Source: Pseudoalteromonas sp. T1lg48 (GTDB lineage Bacteria; Pseudomonadota; Gammaproteobacteria; Enterobacterales; Alteromonadaceae). Taken from it: DNA of 64,000 nucleotides. The notes beneath the pieces are model-generated. The model had not been told where the DNA came from, did no database searches, and saw nothing but the letters and a program-made list of their open reading frames with translations. Below are positions 38,587 to 47,670 of this stretch, in pieces. The stretch is taken from positions 434,001 to 498,000 of the forward strand of contig NZ_PQCC01000018.1 in the NCBI RefSeq assembly GCF_002964785.1. Direction: 5' to 3'. The position numbers and the translations under genes are program-made. Position 1 is the stretch's first letter. Each line of letters starts with the position of its first letter.

Positions 38587-39612
38587 ATGAAAGGCAAAGC
38601 CACCTCTTTCGATATCGCCCACTATGCAGGGGTATCGCAATCAACGGTCTCTCGGGCACTGCGCGGCAGTCCCCTGGTCAATGAAGAAACCCGCCGCCGG
38701 GTGGTCGAGGTGGCGCGTAAGCTCAACTACAAGGTCGACAAAAACGCTAGCAACCTAAGGGCGCAACAAAGCTCGACCTTGGCCGTGCTGCTGTTCGAAG
38801 ACCCGACGTCAGACGAGTCGCAAATCAATCCCTTCTTCTTGTCCATGCTCGGCTCCATTACTCGCGCCTGCGCCAAGGCCGGATATGATCTATTGGTTTC
38901 ATTTCAATCCAGTAGCAACGATTGGCACGCCGATTATGCCGAAAGTCACCGCGCCGATGGCATTATCCTGCTCGGCTATGGCGACTATATTGATTATCAA
39001 AGCAAGTTTGACCGCCTGCTTGAGAGCAACACCAAATTTGTCTGCTGGGGTGCCAATGTTGAAGGGCGTCCGGAATTAACCGTGAGTTGCGATAACAGTC
39101 GCGGTGGCACTCTGGTGGCCGAACACTTTATTGAATTAGGGCGGACCGACTGCGCCTTTATTGGCGATACGTCGCATCATAGCCCGGAATTCAGCGCCCG
39201 CTTTAATGGCTTTGCCGAGCGCCTAAAAGCCCATGGCGTGCATGTGAGTGAGCGCAAAATTGCCACCGCCATTTCCACCGAGGAATCCGGCTATCAGGCA
39301 ACCAAGTCTTTGCTGGCCAATAACATTAAATTCACCGCCCTGTTCGGCGCCAGCGATTTAATTGCCATTGGTGCCATTCGCGCGCTGCAAGAGGCGGGGC
39401 TCAGGGTGCCTCACGATGTTTCTGTGGTCGGTTTTGACGACCTGGCGGTGGCTCGTTTTTGCACCCCGCCACTGTCTACAATTCAGCAAAACACCACCTT
39501 GGCAGGACAAATGTTGGTGGCTAATTTACTTAACCTGATTGCCGATCAAGAGGTAGATGTTGCCAGCAGCGTGCTGCCGCCGCAATTAATCGTCAGGCAG
39601 TCAAGCAAGTAG
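38587..39612 (+). CDS. LacI family regulator, probable alpha-glucan repressor
   Basis: A 341-residue LacI/GalR regulator. The helix-turn-helix is FDIAHYAGVSQSTVSRALRG, the hinge VARKLNYKVDKNASNLRAQ, and the sensor domain ends with VSVVGFDDLAVARFCTPPLSTI. The ATG at 38587 has GAGGAAG directly upstream; the earlier ATG at 38575 would overlap that site. Because the other LacI regulator is encoded with glk, this one is the better candidate for the second palindrome, TGCATACGTATGCA, found before the amylase, TonB receptor and alpha-glucosidase genes. That link is an inference. Confidence 0.88.
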   Translation: MKGKATSFDIAHYAGVSQSTVSRALRGSPLVNEETRRRVVEVARKLNYKVDKNASNLRAQQSSTLAVLLFEDPTSDESQINPFFLSMLGSITRACAKAGYDLLVSFQSSSNDWHADYAESHRADGIILLGYGDYIDYQSKFDRLLESNTKFVCWGANVEGRPELTVSCDNSRGGTLVAEHFIELGRTDCAFIGDTSHHSPEFSARFNGFAERLKAHGVHVSERKIATAISTEESGYQATKSLLANNIKFTALFGASDLIAIGAIRALQEAGLRVPHDVSVVGFDDLAVARFCTPPLSTIQQNTTLAGQMLVANLLNLIADQEVDVASSVLPPQLIVRQSSK

Positions 39613-39644
39613 GTTATGCGGTTTTGTCTAAAAGAAACGCATAG

Positions 39645-40109
39645 TTAAAGGATAATAACCTTTGCTTTTAGCCCTTGCGGCAAGGGTAAACCGAGTTTAC
39701 TTTTGCCTCTTATCTCCCATACCTCATCCACATCGGCGGCATCGACCTCTAATATAAAGCCATCTGATAGGCTTATAAATCCTAGTCTCGATGCAAGCTG
39801 TTCATCATGGGTTATTAAACCAAATGCTTTGGAAAGAGAACGATATCCGCAAATGATAAACTCGTGCCCCTTGTAACGCCCTCTTGTTTCTACTTCATAA
39901 GCATTGCTCATATCTGCAATTTTGATACTTTTACAATAGCGGTCTTCCTTCTCATCCAGTGTAAACCCTCTGATATAACCTAACTTTTTTGCATAGGAGA
40001 TTTCTCTCATCTTGTCTATTTCAGGGTCTGATATGCCATGCCCATAACACTCCCTGACCAGCATATGGGTATTATTATACAGGGTGTAGGTCCCATTTCT
40101 TATTTCCAC
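39645..40109 (-). CDS. Hypothetical protein, AT-rich
   Basis: A 154-residue soluble protein with no signal peptide, membrane helix or recognised domain. It starts with GTG after a GAGG ribosome site. Composition is lower in GC than the flanking sugar genes, and together with the next gene it forms an island of unknown genes between the two LacI-controlled blocks, which suggests a later insertion. Confidence 0.55.
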   Translation of the reverse strand: MEIRNGTYTLYNNTHMLVRECYGHGISDPEIDKMREISYAKKLGYIRGFTLDEKEDRYCKSIKIADMSNAYEVETRGRYKGHEFIICGYRSLSKAFGLITHDEQLASRLGFISLSDGFILEVDAADVDEVWEIRGKSKLGLPLPQGLKAKVIIL

Positions 40110-40362
40110 ACCATTACCTCGAGTAAACCTGGTTTCTCTCGTTTATATCTACGCCAGCTTACACCAGGTAAATTCATTACGCCTAGTTTAAAGACCGCAA
40201 CTTAAGAGCTAAAGAGTAAACAACGAAGAATACTAGCAGGATTATAACGCACACTTTGATACACATGTTAATTAACTACCTGTTTTATTTACAATAATAA
40301 ATCTAGGGCTATTATGAAAATGACCCTCTTAGTCAATAACAAAAAAAGAAGGAACTTGTCCG

Positions 40363-41727
40363 ATGTATCGCAGCTTTATCCTAAGTGCATTAAGCATTGC
40401 CGTGTTAGCCGGTTGTGGTGGCTCAGGCGATTCTAGCTCAACAAAAACTCCTGAGCCCAGCGGTAAAACGTTAACCATTACCGCTGTGTACAGGGACGCC
40501 TGTGGCAACGAAACCCCGGACAGGGATGCAGCCCTGATCATACATAATGCCGATTATTCCAATAAAGCCACGGTTTATGCCGATGATAATGGCGTCATTA
40601 GCTACCCAACCACGAATGGCTCTGAAACATTTTCTTTAGTCAGGCTAGTACAAGAGAAAATCGATGGTATTACGCCCGTAGATTTGCTCACCTTTGTTGA
40701 CCACCCTGTGATTGATCTAGGAAAAAACGCTTTCCAAACGGGTGATTCCAGCGCATGTGAATGTAGGACAAGCAATGTACAAGTAGACGTCCCCGCACGC
40801 GTTAACAGCTATGTAGAAAGAAGCATGTTGCGTGGTGCAATGTTCGACACCTACCAGAAAGGGACTGGTTCAGTCACGTATCAAGCAGTTACTCAGTGTA
40901 AACAAAGTGGTTCCGAGCAATGGCCGCAGCTTTCTGTGGTTAACCAGTTTAGCTCGCCTGAGCAAGCGTATGGCGCTTTATTCGCCGACCTCAATGACGG
41001 TGGCACAACAGAGGTTGCAGCGGAGCTTATCGGCACCCCTGTTGTCATCAATTCTTATATGTCCTACAAACAAGTCTCTGCTATCGTGGATAACGGAAAC
41101 CACTTGTACAATTATGCATTTAACGGCTCAAACGATGTCTACGCTTTCACCCATGAGAGCATCGAAAATCACAGCATTACTGCTTACGAATATGAGAATT
41201 TAGACAATCCAACCGGTGATGGATACATATTCACCTCATCAACTGTCAGAACAAAAGAAGTAAATCAAACATTTGATTTACCACCCATAGCTCTGAGTGT
41301 AGATGACCTGGCCTCTGTACTGACGCTTGACGGTCAAGATTATGATATAGCCGAAAGCGGAGTAGACTACGCTTTCATTTTCATTGGCATGGAAGCTTCT
41401 TACAATAATCGTCCACTTCTTGCGTGGAGTATTTTTGCGCCTCCAAGCGGCACAAGTGTAAATATCGAAAATTTAAACCTTGCTGAGTTTATAGATGAGT
41501 CAGCACTTGAGTCTAAAGTGAATTCACTAAGTTTGTCCGTAACTGCTCGAGATTGGGGTGGCATAGCCGGCTACGAAGATTATATGAGGCGACGTCCGAC
41601 TAGACAACTCAGTACCTTTAATGACCCTGAATATGCGCGAGCTAAAACAAAGACAGTTCAACTGACAGTAAATGATCTTAATTACTCACAATCAGCCTTG
41701 TCTAACCTAATACCGACACAGTTTTAA
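40363..41727 (+). CDS. Hypothetical lipoprotein
   Basis: 454 residues with a lipoprotein signal (lipobox LAGC, Cys18) and a Gly/Ser/Thr linker. An N-terminal beta-sandwich-like domain follows (about 35-140) with ITAVYRDACGNETPD and a CEC motif, and then a long domain without recognised motifs. A GAAGGA ribosome site supports the start. Probably outer-membrane or surface attached. Function unknown. It ends at a bidirectional terminator shared with the glucoamylase operon. Confidence 0.75.
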   Translation: MYRSFILSALSIAVLAGCGGSGDSSSTKTPEPSGKTLTITAVYRDACGNETPDRDAALIIHNADYSNKATVYADDNGVISYPTTNGSETFSLVRLVQEKIDGITPVDLLTFVDHPVIDLGKNAFQTGDSSACECRTSNVQVDVPARVNSYVERSMLRGAMFDTYQKGTGSVTYQAVTQCKQSGSEQWPQLSVVNQFSSPEQAYGALFADLNDGGTTEVAAELIGTPVVINSYMSYKQVSAIVDNGNHLYNYAFNGSNDVYAFTHESIENHSITAYEYENLDNPTGDGYIFTSSTVRTKEVNQTFDLPPIALSVDDLASVLTLDGQDYDIAESGVDYAFIFIGMEASYNNRPLLAWSIFAPPSGTSVNIENLNLAEFIDESALESKVNSLSLSVTARDWGGIAGYEDYMRRRPTRQLSTFNDPEYARAKTKTVQLTVNDLNYSQSALSNLIPTQF

Positions 41728-41740
41728 ACGACTCCACACT

Positions 41741-41774
41741 AAAAAGCCGCCTATAAATATAGGCGGCTTTTTTT
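41741..41774. terminator. Bidirectional terminator
   Basis: Arms AAAAAGCCGCCTATA and TATAGGCGGCTTTTT. It serves the lipoprotein gene on the plus strand and the glucoamylase operon on the minus strand. Confidence 0.88.
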
Positions 41775-41796
41775 AGCCTAATTGGGCGCAGCCCTA

Positions 41797-44205
41797 TTAA
41801 TCTTGCTTAAGTTTCTGCTCCACCAGCGGATAGTGATCCCACACCCGTTTATCGCTTAGCGAGCGCAGCAGTTTCACATATTCTGCATGGGTCCAGGCCA
41901 GTGGTGTAGCCGAGTTAGTGCCCTGCCCTAGTTCATAGCCAAACGGGTTGACGCCCACACCATCCCACACTTGCTCGGGTAGCATCATGCCCTTATTGGC
42001 AAAACCTTCCATGCCACGCACGTATGTGTGTTGGATATCGGCGTACTTCTGCGCTGCCGCCTCACCTGTTAGCGATTTTGCCGCGGCAATTTCATAATGA
42101 CCGCGCTCGCCGGTAAAGAAAGGCCACACGCGACCGCGCTGACCGTCGGTGTTTACTCCGCCCTCGGCGTAGTTGGTTCCGCGTTTTTCATCCTCACCAT
42201 AGCCATCGTTACCGTAACGGCGCCAGCCCGGAAAGGCCTCGCCCTGAGCGTCGGTAAAGGTGTATTTAACGCGCAGGTTTTCCGCCAAGGATTGATCATC
42301 GTACTCTGGCAGAGATTCGAGTACCGAGTCACTGCTTGCGGCGCGTACGCCATAACGCACCAGCTCCAGGAAACCACCATCGAGGATTTGCTTTTTATCC
42401 ATTCCCTGACGGCCATTGTTGGCGGCCAGTTTAGTGTCGGCGTTGGCATCCAGGTCCTGGGCAATACGGACAAAATAACGGCCATCGACGCCGTCGCCTT
42501 CAAGTGTCCCTTTAGTCGTAAACATCAGGGCTTCAACATCCTGGTTATATTGTTTGGCCGTCGCCAGGTAACGGGTAGCGTTTTTATCATCGCCGCTGAG
42601 CTTGGCGATTTCCGCGGCACTGATAAGACCGGCAATCACCGCCGCCGTGGTCGAAGGCGAATAACCGGCCTGCTCTTCCCAGCGCTCCTGCTGCGTCAGC
42701 GGAGGAGTGATCTGGGTATCATTCCAAAGAATTTTGGCCAAACCACCGTCGACAAGGAAATCGGCGGCGGGTTTAAGCATCTGGGTATACCAGGTGCTCA
42801 ACTCTTCCTTGGTGAGTACCTCACCCTGGTAAAGTTTCCACGCCAGCATAATGGGCATGGCGGTTTGATCCAGCTGGACACCCACCCATTCCAACTCACC
42901 ATCAACATGGGTCTTTTGTAAGAACCAACCACTGTCGCCCTGATTGCCGGGCGTGTTCTCACGCACCTGAACCTTAGGCAAGTAGTTGAATGCAGCCTTG
43001 GCGGTATCGCTATCGCCCATGGCCAAAAACGCCATGGCAACCTGATAGAAATCACGCACCCACACCGCCTTATAACCTGTGTGGCCCTGCTCCGCTTTCA
43101 CCGTATCGCCCCAGGGGTTGGACAATGACGCAATCAGTGCACCGGCGTGCGTCTTATCTTCCTGCGCTTTGAGTACCAGGGCACTGGTGTTAAGCAGCTT
43201 GCCGCCGTCTTTGGTCGCAGCATATAAATCCGTTACAGACAGGCTTTGCAAATAGTCCTGCCAGCCAATAAAGTCGCCTTCGCCATTGTAATGGGCAAGC
43301 ACCGTATCATAGCCGCGCTTTAGGGTTTTCTGTCCCTCATCAATAGCACTTTGTTCCGTATTACCATAGCTCAATACCAGATCAAACTCGCTGATCTTGT
43401 TGATCTTCCCCAGGGTTGCACTCAGGGTGACATTACCGGTTTGCTCACCGGTGCTGGTGTAACGCGAAAAGGTATTTTCCTTATTTAGCTGGGTTAGGCG
43501 ATCACTTTGACCAAAAAAGCCTACCGAAGCATCGCTCAGACCTTGTTTGCTTTGCAGGCTTAGGAAATGTTTGCCTTCGCTATAGGCAAGCAGAGCACCG
43601 CCAGCAACCTTGGCGCTGTCGTTTAAGCCATCATTGTTTACATAGGGATTCACCTGCACATGCGCCGTTAGGCCGGGCTGGTTGGCTTCAAAGCGCGCCC
43701 GCACCATCAGCGACTGGGCATCCGGATCGGTAAAAATATCCTTGATAATACGAAAACGTCCCTGCTCGTCTGCGCTGATCACCCGATACGCCAAGGAGCG
43801 TGGACGGCCCTGCTCATCGGTATCAAGATATTCCACAGTGTTTTTTAAGCCATCTTGTTCGCTGACCACAAAGTCTGCACCGGTGACAATAAACTGCATA
43901 TCGCGAATTTGCGCCTGATGAATAAGGCCAAACATGGTTTCGGTGATCATGCCCTTGGCCAGGGAGAACCACACCTTAGACACGGGGCCGGTCACAGCCT
44001 GATCGCTGTATTGGCCGTTATGATAGGCCTCAAACGAGGTGCCTATGCCGGTTTTACCCGAATAGGCCCAATAAGGCGTATCGCCGGGGGCGCCCGGTGC
44101 AGTCTCGGAGGAAGCCACAACCGCAGTTGTTTGTTGCTCGGCGCTGTTACAGCCCGTCAGCCCTGCGACCAGCATGGCCGCCATAATTGAGTTTAAAACT
44201 TTCAC
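41797..44205 (-). CDS. GH15 glucoamylase/glucodextranase-like lipoprotein
   Basis: Exo-acting alpha-glucosidase that releases glucose from maltodextrin ends, 802 residues. It has a lipoprotein signal (LTGC, Cys19), an N-terminal beta-sandwich domain (about 40-320) as in bacterial glucodextranases, and an (alpha/alpha)6 barrel. The general acid Glu is in ERWEEQAGYSPST (about 510) and the general base Glu in LPEQVWDG (about 755). Last gene of the amylase-MFS-glucoamylase operon, 14 bases after the transporter. Lipid anchoring suggests action in the periplasm or on the cell surface. Confidence 0.92.
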   Translation of the reverse strand: MKVLNSIMAAMLVAGLTGCNSAEQQTTAVVASSETAPGAPGDTPYWAYSGKTGIGTSFEAYHNGQYSDQAVTGPVSKVWFSLAKGMITETMFGLIHQAQIRDMQFIVTGADFVVSEQDGLKNTVEYLDTDEQGRPRSLAYRVISADEQGRFRIIKDIFTDPDAQSLMVRARFEANQPGLTAHVQVNPYVNNDGLNDSAKVAGGALLAYSEGKHFLSLQSKQGLSDASVGFFGQSDRLTQLNKENTFSRYTSTGEQTGNVTLSATLGKINKISEFDLVLSYGNTEQSAIDEGQKTLKRGYDTVLAHYNGEGDFIGWQDYLQSLSVTDLYAATKDGGKLLNTSALVLKAQEDKTHAGALIASLSNPWGDTVKAEQGHTGYKAVWVRDFYQVAMAFLAMGDSDTAKAAFNYLPKVQVRENTPGNQGDSGWFLQKTHVDGELEWVGVQLDQTAMPIMLAWKLYQGEVLTKEELSTWYTQMLKPAADFLVDGGLAKILWNDTQITPPLTQQERWEEQAGYSPSTTAAVIAGLISAAEIAKLSGDDKNATRYLATAKQYNQDVEALMFTTKGTLEGDGVDGRYFVRIAQDLDANADTKLAANNGRQGMDKKQILDGGFLELVRYGVRAASSDSVLESLPEYDDQSLAENLRVKYTFTDAQGEAFPGWRRYGNDGYGEDEKRGTNYAEGGVNTDGQRGRVWPFFTGERGHYEIAAAKSLTGEAAAQKYADIQHTYVRGMEGFANKGMMLPEQVWDGVGVNPFGYELGQGTNSATPLAWTHAEYVKLLRSLSDKRVWDHYPLVEQKLKQD

Positions 44206-44219
44206 TGAGTGTCCCCTTA

Positions 44220-45707
44220 TTATTTTACTAATTTGACTCGACTAACCGCGATGGCACCCAGGACAAAGGAAATGCCGCCAATCACTAAGGCATAAATAGG
44301 CTGGTTGGCGAACCCATGCTTGAGGATAAGGCCCAGGATGCTGGCCGCGAGCAACTGTGGAATAACGATAAAGAAGTTAAAAATACCCATGTAGACCCCC
44401 ATTTTTGCACTCGGCAAGGTGGTCGATAGCATGGCGTAAGGTAAAGAGAGAATCGACGCCCACGCAAAACCTATGCCTACCATGGGTAACATGAGCCAGC
44501 TGGGATCTTCAATAAACATAAAGCTAATTAGCGCCGCCGCGCCTAAGATAAGATTCAGCGCATGGGTCAAACGAATCCCCATTCGCTTAACCATGATAGG
44601 AATAATAAGCGCAGCCAGGGCGGCAAAACCATTGTAGGCGGCAAACAGCACACCCACCCAGTCCGCACCGTCGTTATAAGCCTTGGACGTCACATCCAAG
44701 GTGTCGTAGTGGTAACTGGTTACCGCTGCCGTGGTATAAATCCACATGGCAAAGAGTGAAAACCAGCTGAAAAACTGCACCCAGGCCAATTGGCGCATCG
44801 CCGTCGGCATGGTGAAAACATCGTACACCACGGCAAAAAAGCCGTTTTCTGTGTATTGCTTGGTTTGTTGCCAAAGGGCAATGCCTTGGAGCAAGGCAAA
44901 GGCCAATAGCCCTGCACCCAGCAGGTACAGCTCTTTTTCCAAGCCCATCAGGGTAACCAAAGCGACAATTGCCGCGCCAATCACACCGCTGATGCTCATG
45001 GTGCGACCAAAGTTAATCACCTGTTTTTGTGTTTCAACCTCAACGTGAGCTTCGCTCTTTTCAAACGCCGCCAACTGCTCTGGACTGTATTCCTTGGTGG
45101 TAAACACGGTCCACATCACGCACACCAATAAAAAGGCACCTCCGATATAAAAGGCATATTGCACCGACTCTGGGATCACCCCGGCGGCGGCTGTATTGCT
45201 GACATCGAACCAGTTACTCAAGATCCAGGGCAAGCTTGAAGCTACCACGGCACCGACGCCAATAAAGAAGCTTTGCAGCGAATAACCCAGGGCGCGCTGT
45301 TTATTCGGCAAGTTATCGCCTACCAGGGCACGAAACGGCTCCATGGTAACGTTAATGGAAGCGTCCATAATCCATAGCATGCCGGCGGCCACCCACAAGG
45401 TCGGCGAGTTTGGCATCACCAACAATGCTGCCGTGGTGACGATGGCGCCGTAAAAAAAGTAAGGACGGCGACGGCCTAAACGGCCCCAGGTCTTATCGCT
45501 CATATAGCCGATGATCGGCTGTACGATCAAGCCGGTTAAAGGCGCTGCGACCCAAAGAATGGGAATATCATCGATGTCGGCGCCCAGGGTTTGGAAAATA
45601 CGGCTGACATTGGCATTTTGCAAGGCAAAACCAAACTGGATACCCATAAAGCCCAAACACATGTTCCAAATTTGCCAAAAACTCAGGCTCGGTCTTTCAT
45701 TATTCAT
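44220..45707 (-). CDS. MFS maltose/glucose porter (SUT/MalT-like)
   Basis: A 495-residue major facilitator with 12 helices and the glycoside-pentoside or sucrose-transporter-like start FWQIWNMCLGFMGIQFGFALQNANVSRIF (described, about residues 10-38). It also has the loop motif DKTWGRLGRRRPYFF (about 73-87). Homologues in Alteromonadales and Xanthomonadales alpha-glucan loci import maltose or glucose across the inner membrane. Its start overlaps the amylase stop by 8 bases, so the two are translationally coupled. Confidence 0.92.
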   Translation of the reverse strand: MNNERPSLSFWQIWNMCLGFMGIQFGFALQNANVSRIFQTLGADIDDIPILWVAAPLTGLIVQPIIGYMSDKTWGRLGRRRPYFFYGAIVTTAALLVMPNSPTLWVAAGMLWIMDASINVTMEPFRALVGDNLPNKQRALGYSLQSFFIGVGAVVASSLPWILSNWFDVSNTAAAGVIPESVQYAFYIGGAFLLVCVMWTVFTTKEYSPEQLAAFEKSEAHVEVETQKQVINFGRTMSISGVIGAAIVALVTLMGLEKELYLLGAGLLAFALLQGIALWQQTKQYTENGFFAVVYDVFTMPTAMRQLAWVQFFSWFSLFAMWIYTTAAVTSYHYDTLDVTSKAYNDGADWVGVLFAAYNGFAALAALIIPIMVKRMGIRLTHALNLILGAAALISFMFIEDPSWLMLPMVGIGFAWASILSLPYAMLSTTLPSAKMGVYMGIFNFFIVIPQLLAASILGLILKHGFANQPIYALVIGGISFVLGAIAVSRVKLVK

Positions 45708-47538
45708 CTACTTGGACCCCCAGCTGCAATACGGTAACGCCCTGATATGGCAACTTGATTGGAATTTGCTTTTCTAAATACAGAGGACGTGTGCCCAGGA
45801 GGGTTGTCCCGACCACGGCTTGCTCCGGCTCAATATCTACAAACACCGGATGCTTGCCAAAGTTAGCAACCACGACAATACGCTGCTCGCCTAGCCTGCG
45901 CTCAAAACTGATCACTGAATCGGGCGCCGAATTTGGCACTGGGATCAGCTCACCGGCGACAATCGCAGGAAGAGAATTAAGCGCCATCAAATCAACATAA
46001 AACTGACGCAGCGCACGCTGCTTATCGTTAAGCGCGCCGCCGTCGAACTTACCGCCGTTCATCCAGGCTTGGTGGGCGGGTACGCCGATATAATCGAAAA
46101 TACTGGTGCGTGTTGGGTCGCCGAATCCCGGCTCTTCAGAGCCGTCTTCGCCCACGGTTTGGCCGAAATACAGCATGCTCGGTGAGCGCCCAATCAGGGT
46201 TGAGACCGTCATCGCCGGCTTGCCCCAGTTCATATCGCCGGCGAAGTCCGGGCTCGCCAGGCGCTGCTCATCGTGGTTTTCCAAAAAGTGCAGCATATGT
46301 TGTTCAATATCTGCCACCTCTTGGTGCGTTGTCAGCAGCTCGCTGGCCTCTGCTTTATCTTGAATAATGGCCTTAAGGCTGTCGTAGAAACCGACCTTGT
46401 CGTACAGGTAATCCATCTTGCCTAAATGAATATAAGGGCGGTATAGCTCGGGGTTATAAACCTCGGCCAGCAAAAAGGCATCCGGGTTGCTCATCTTGAT
46501 GGAGGAGTTTAAAAAGCTCCAAAATTCCACCGGCACCATTTCCGCCATATCGTAGCGGAAGCCATCTACGCCCTTTTCGAGCCAGTATTGGGTGATATCG
46601 CGGAACTTATACCAGCTATCGGGCAGCTCCTGCTCCTGCCAAAAGGCATAATGGGCACGGTGATCCAGCTCGGCGTAGTTATCCGGCAAACGGGGGAAGT
46701 CATAGCTGCCATCGGGCTTAACACCGTAGTTGATCTTCACCGTCTCATACCAGTCGTTAATATCCGGCTGTGCCTTGCGCGCGCCGTTGCCGGTCCACTT
46801 CGCCGGACTTTCGGCAAATTTACCATCCGCTAACGGGTGGCTTTGGCCGCCCAGCACCTGGTAATTGGTGTCTTGGGGAACAGTAAAGTCCTCACCCACC
46901 ACATAATAGAAATTATTGTCGCGCTTATAAGCAACGCTGGTATCGTCTTTGGCACCAAAGTCTTCAACGCCCTGAGGTTTACTGACAGAGTGGTAATCGC
47001 GGGCCACATGATTGGGCACTATGTCGATGATCACCTTCATGCCATGCTTATGGGTGCGTGCGATCAGGTCCTCAAATTCACGTAAGCGGTCGGCGGGCTT
47101 AGCAGCCAGGTCGGGGTTTACGTTGTAGTAATCTTTAATAGCGTAAGGAGATCCGGCACGGCCTTTGACCACATCCGGATCATCGCCGGGCAGGCCAAAG
47201 TCGCTGTAATCGGTCACCATGGCGTGATGCAAAACACCGGTATACCAGATATGAGTGACACCCAGCTCTTTAATGCCTTCAAGGGCCGCATCGTTGAAAT
47301 CTGCAAATTTACCGACACCGTTTTGCTCCAGGGTGCCCCATGGCTCGTTGGTGGTGTTGGTGTTACCAAATAAGCGGGTAAAAACCTGGTAAACCACGGG
47401 CTTTTGCACCTGCTGCTGACCCTGCTCTATGCTGCTATCGGCGTCTGAGCTCTGCTGCTGCGGCTCCTGGCCACAAGCGACCAGCGCCGCGCTCAGCGAC
47501 AATGCCAATAACGGCGTTTTCAACTTGCTATTTATCAT
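45700..47538 (-). CDS. GH13 alpha-amylase family lipoprotein
   Basis: A 612-residue GH13 enzyme acting on maltodextrins. It starts with a lipoprotein signal (LVAC, Cys20 region), then the barrel with VYQVFTRLFG, VIIDIVPNHVARDYH, nucleophile Asp in GFRYDMAEMV (about 375), acid/base Glu in LLAEVYNPE (about 407) and transition-state Asp in LENHDEQR. The start at 47538 directly yields the signal peptide; upstream codons do not. First gene of a three-gene operon, with an operator 69 bases ahead. Confidence 0.93.
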   Translation of the reverse strand: MINSKLKTPLLALSLSAALVACGQEPQQQSSDADSSIEQGQQQVQKPVVYQVFTRLFGNTNTTNEPWGTLEQNGVGKFADFNDAALEGIKELGVTHIWYTGVLHHAMVTDYSDFGLPGDDPDVVKGRAGSPYAIKDYYNVNPDLAAKPADRLREFEDLIARTHKHGMKVIIDIVPNHVARDYHSVSKPQGVEDFGAKDDTSVAYKRDNNFYYVVGEDFTVPQDTNYQVLGGQSHPLADGKFAESPAKWTGNGARKAQPDINDWYETVKINYGVKPDGSYDFPRLPDNYAELDHRAHYAFWQEQELPDSWYKFRDITQYWLEKGVDGFRYDMAEMVPVEFWSFLNSSIKMSNPDAFLLAEVYNPELYRPYIHLGKMDYLYDKVGFYDSLKAIIQDKAEASELLTTHQEVADIEQHMLHFLENHDEQRLASPDFAGDMNWGKPAMTVSTLIGRSPSMLYFGQTVGEDGSEEPGFGDPTRTSIFDYIGVPAHQAWMNGGKFDGGALNDKQRALRQFYVDLMALNSLPAIVAGELIPVPNSAPDSVISFERRLGEQRIVVVANFGKHPVFVDIEPEQAVVGTTLLGTRPLYLEKQIPIKLPYQGVTVLQLGVQVDE

Positions 47539-47606
47539 TCGCTTACTTTGTTTATCTATTGTTATGACAAAAATATTACGTGCTCTGGACCCACTTGGGT
47601 ATGGCG

Positions 47607-47620
47607 TGCATACGTATTCA
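47607..47620. promoter_or_regulatory. LacI-type operator TGCATACGTATTCA (amylase operon)
   Basis: Near-palindrome with a central CG, matching TGCATACGTATGCA at 13 of 14 positions. It is placed about 69 bases before the amylase start. Confidence 0.72.
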
Positions 47621-47670
47621 AGCCATACCAAAGCCATATTATCCGCCCGTTCAGGCGCGGATCAGCACCT

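Noticed and set aside
42097..42921. 274-codon open frame on the plus strand
   Set aside because: It lies wholly antisense to the GH15 glucoamylase, whose catalytic motifs are intact; composition is that of a mirror frame.
47539..47637. Longer N-terminus for the GH13 amylase lipoprotein
   Set aside because: The extra 33 codons lie over the promoter/operator side and would hide the lipoprotein signal peptide.
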